Assembly (NCBI GenBank): GCA_013396915.1 | Contig: VWZL01002577.1 | Location: 372,001 to 436,000, forward strand | DNA length: 64,000 nt | Direction of reading: 5' to 3' | Source of the DNA: Stercorarius parasiticus | Lineage: Eukaryota > Chordata > Aves > Charadriiformes > Stercorariidae | In this document: one piece after another, positions 60,801 through 64,000 of the stretch | Position numbering within the stretch: the first letter of the stretch is position 1 | Layout of the letters: each line of letters begins with the position of its first letter | The notes under the pieces: generated by a model | Database searches by the model: none | What the model was told of the DNA's origin: nothing | Seen by the model: only the letters and a program-made list of their open reading frames with translations | Position numbers and translations under genes: made by a program

Positions 60801-63355
60801 AGAGATCACACAAAGAGTTGCTTTGGGTTTCTAAGAGAAGAGAAGACATTTTGTCGAATTTCAGACTTAACCCCTGTCACACCTGTGTGGTTTACTTTGA
60901 GCATTGGTTTTGTTTTAGTGAAGGAGGGAGAACCTAGATGGCTAGTATGTCATACAGGGTATCACAGATATTGACTATATCCATCCAAAGAGATGGAGGA
61001 CATGGAGATGACATTTGTGACATTTTGCACCAGAAACTGCCTTCTAAGAGTATCTCAGGCAACGTTATCTTTGGAAATATCTATGTTGGCTCAACAGGAT
61101 TGGTCTGAGCTGTGTTCTATGGCTGGCTAAAAAAGGAAGAGAAATAATTTTTCTTCTTCATAAGGGGGATCATACTCCCTGAACCCAGTTTCTCAGTGGT
61201 GAATTCTGACTGGGTTAATTGACACGTTGAATACAGTGTGATTCTGGATCTGCTCCATGACATCACCAAAACCATAATGAGATAAGAGGAAAAGCTCCCT
61301 GTTTTCAAAATAATCTCCAAGTCATGAATAGTATTCTGTACACTGTACTTCCCTCATGAAACCTAGACTCAATTTTATTGACTCTGCCTTCTGCTGAAAA
61401 GATTACTAAATTATTACTAGTTATTTATTCTTGGAGGAGAATAAGTCACTTTCAGGAAGAGGAGAACCATTGATCTAGTGTTATTTTCAGAATTATTCAT
61501 TGCTAAGAGACCAAGAGTTGAACATAATTAACAAAAATGTAAATGCACAATGAATAAGATAAAGAGAAAAGTAATCTTTTTTTTTCTCTTTCCTTTTTAT
61601 CAGGCTACATTTCTGATGATAGAAACAGACCAGTAGAAGCAAAATTCCTGTTTTTAAACAATAAATCGCACAATTGCTTACTGCTATGTTGATGGTTGCT
61701 TGGGGCAGTTCCTCCTGCCTTTTCTCATTCTAAAAAGGATATCTAAATTTTTACAAGTAAGCTCTAAAAGTAATGGCATGTACTGGACTCCTGTACAAGC
61801 ACAAATAGTACTCTGCATTTTCTAACCTATGCAAATGAAAATTCTTTGACATTGGTAGCCACAGCCATGTTTAAGGCATATGTAACTTCCCTTTGTGCAA
61901 CAGGGAACGGTTTCTGGTTTTTGGTTTTTTTGGGACACTTTTTTTTTTTTGGTTGTAATTGCTCGCATGTATATATGTTTACTTAAAAACCCCAAAACTT
62001 TTCCACCCAAACGGACAAATTCTATGTTTAATTACTATAATAGCCCACAGTTTCAAACTTGGGGCCTCAAACAGATTTTCAGGTACGCAACAAGTCAAAT
62101 TTTCGATGTTCTGACCCAAATGACATATTGATTTATATGGCTTTTTCCATCTTTTATTACCTTTGAAAATTAAACTGCGTGATTAAGTCTTAAAATATGG
62201 AATAAGGAATCTAATTGTAAGCACAAAGCCACTTATCTTTAAAGGGATTTGGCTCAGGAGCTGATTCAGATCTTAGTATTTGTAGATTTAACCCCAAATG
62301 CGTGGTGTGGCTCAAATGTAAGCAATAAGAATTTCAAAAGAACCTTTCATTCCTGCATAGTTAGCATCAGAATGAGATTTTTTGTAGGTTGGCCTTTAAG
62401 CCAAAAAATTCTCAGTTTTTCCCTCTTAGTGCAATGATTTCACTGCCTGTAACTGTGTTTCATTTGTTGCTCTGCAAATAAGTTATTTATGAGTTTCTGT
62501 ATCGGCTTTCAGGAATAAGTCACATTTGTGAGAAATAAGGGAAGTCAAAGGTACCTCTGGAATGACTGCTATGATTGTATGCTTATTTGTAATATAGGAC
62601 TTAACCACCCCAGGTTTCCATGGCCCGCAGGATCTCAAGCTACATGGAAGCCTGTTGGACACCACAGCTGTTTTTTTATTACTATTTCGTGTTTATTATT
62701 CTATATATAGAACATTCGATATATGAACATTTCCTGCTCTGCTAACAATTCGTACTAATTTAGCATTCTTTTATGAGCACACATGCTAAAACCAGGGCTA
62801 CAGTTCAGCAAAGTATTTGAATACGTGTCTCAGTTTAAGAATGCAAGTAGCCTCAGTGCTGAACTGCCTTAATTAATCAAGGCAGATATAAAGTATAAGG
62901 AGAGTCCGAAATATAAGAATGTCCTTCAAGGAAAAGAAAGATTAGGTTTTCGTTGGAAGCTACTGTACCTCACAATAATTTCTGCAGACTGTTGGCAGGC
63001 ATTTAAAGTATTTAAAACCCAGAAAATTTTCAGTAATGGAATTTTACTTTGGACCACTTTATTTTAAATTAGCCATATCCCTATCAATAACAGTAAGCAA
63101 CCTACAGCCGTGATTCCAAACTCTCTGGCTTATTTGAGAGGTATATGCAATGTCTTCTTTTCACTTGCTATGCTTTCTTGTCGTTGTTCAAATTGTGTAT
63201 TGAATAAAATAGGTTAGGTGGAATATACTTATTTCATTAGCAGCAAATGCCCTGTGGGCAAAGTTCAAGTTGTATTTTTAGTGTATACAAAACGTGCATA
63301 AAGAGCAATAATCACCTATATGTTCAAAAGCTCACTGTCTAAGTCCTCCTTTGGC
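54890..63355. other. Noncoding sequence, no gene recognised
   Basis: Frames of 113 codons (57578-57919, plus) and 125 codons (59221-59598, plus) lie in GC-richer stretches, the latter overlapped by an 89-codon frame on the minus strand. Neither matches a domain I know. A small inverted repeat (GCTATTAA and TTAATAGC, loop of 7) lies at 57983-58005. Poly-T runs occur near 60222 and 61940. Confidence 0.55.
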
Positions 63356-63369
63356 ACTTATTTGTTGAT

Positions 63370-63500
63370 TAAAAATAAAAAAAATATGTATATTTATACA
63401 TATGTATCTCTTGTCTAAAACAGAACTTATAAGAATATATGCATACATAAAGTTTATATATTTAAGTATAGCATATATAGGTGTGTGTATATATATTTTT
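63370..63500. repeat. AT-rich low-complexity block with palindrome
   Basis: The block is nearly all A and T with TATA, GTATAT and poly-T words. It contains a perfect inverted repeat ATATGTATA (63384-63392) and TATACATAT (63395-63403) separated by TT. Near 63481 a GTGTGTGTATATATAT run precedes a poly-T stretch. It is probably a decayed (TA)n/(TG)n microsatellite. Confidence 0.75.
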
Positions 63501-63504
63501 TTTA

Positions 63505-64000
63505 TTACTAATAGAACATTTGGAGTCAGTATATAGAATTACTTCTGATTTGTAAGCCACCTTCAGTGCTATGTTGTACTATTAATATATATGAGACTAT
63601 ATTAAGCTGCATTATATCATACCTGTTATATTAAACGTTACTATGTTTGACGTAAATCCAAACAACTGAGTTGTACAGACATCAACATCAACTAGAATTA
63701 CCATGATCATGACAATGAATATCTAAAATAGACAAAAGAAATATAGAGAAGGTAGACAAGGCATCTTCAAGGGAACAGTACTTTCCCTTTCCAAGATCAG
63801 ATCATCCCTTTAGCCACATCATATGAACAAGACATAGAAAGCCATAGAAACTGTCAGCAAGTTTTGCTCTGCTGCTTTGTGCCTTAACCCTTGACAGGAA
63901 ACAAGTTCCAGTGGGATATTCAAAATACAGTTTAGATATCAGCTCTTATCAACACACTCACTATGTCAGGAGAGAGAGTGAAAATAAAGTTTGCTGTCTT
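63505..64000. other. Noncoding sequence to window end, nothing recognised
   Basis: This is AT-rich, non-repetitive-looking sequence without open frames of note or recognisable signals. Confidence 0.6.

Noticed and set aside
31368..62404. Identical 16-mer TTGGCCTTTAAGCCAA at 31368-31383 and 62389-62404
   Set aside because: About one shared 16-mer is expected by chance in 64 kb, and the flanks do not match beyond it.

Overview
This window reads as vertebrate nuclear DNA, most probably from a bird. The best evidence is one clear CR1 non-LTR retrotransposon tail at about 5632-6085 on the minus strand. It is truncated at its 5' end and carries the 3' terminal octamer-type repeat (plus-strand CACAGAAT units) typical of avian CR1 copies. 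The rest is AT-rich with few interspersed repeats, many short low-complexity runs, and no long open frames, operons, ribosome binding sites or bacterial gene density. A single ambiguous base at 23069 shows this is assembly sequence.

Layout: 1-5631 is unannotated AT-rich DNA with a GC-richer patch near 1.0-1.2 kb, an imperfect inverted-repeat structure at 4287-4425, and two stretches (about 2950-3215 and 4560-4910) that look like conserved noncoding DNA. The CR1 remnant follows. From 6.1 to 29 kb there is noncoding sequence with pyrimidine-rich blocks, a short tandem duplication at 14.2 kb and a nested CCTAGG palindrome at 17.3 kb. At 29.16-29.48 kb there is a striking long palindrome beside a GC-rich patch. 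From 29.5 to 64 kb there is more noncoding sequence with tetranucleotide repeats (33.06 and 42.65 kb), two short tandem duplications less than 1 kb apart (38.4 and 39.15 kb), a poly-T run at 45.2 kb and an AT-rich palindromic block near 63.4 kb.

I recognise no host protein-coding exon, tRNA, rRNA, snRNA, microRNA, CRISPR array or complete mobile element. The only frame I can tie to a known protein family is the decayed C-terminal end of CR1 ORF2, which has an in-frame stop. The other open frames (up to 181 codons) lack recognisable domains; at the longest ones I checked, the apparent initiator is GTG or TTG. The window is best explained as part of a gene desert or of a very long intron. I found no convincing undescribed system; the most unusual local structures are the 29.2 kb palindrome and the 4.3 kb inverted repeat.
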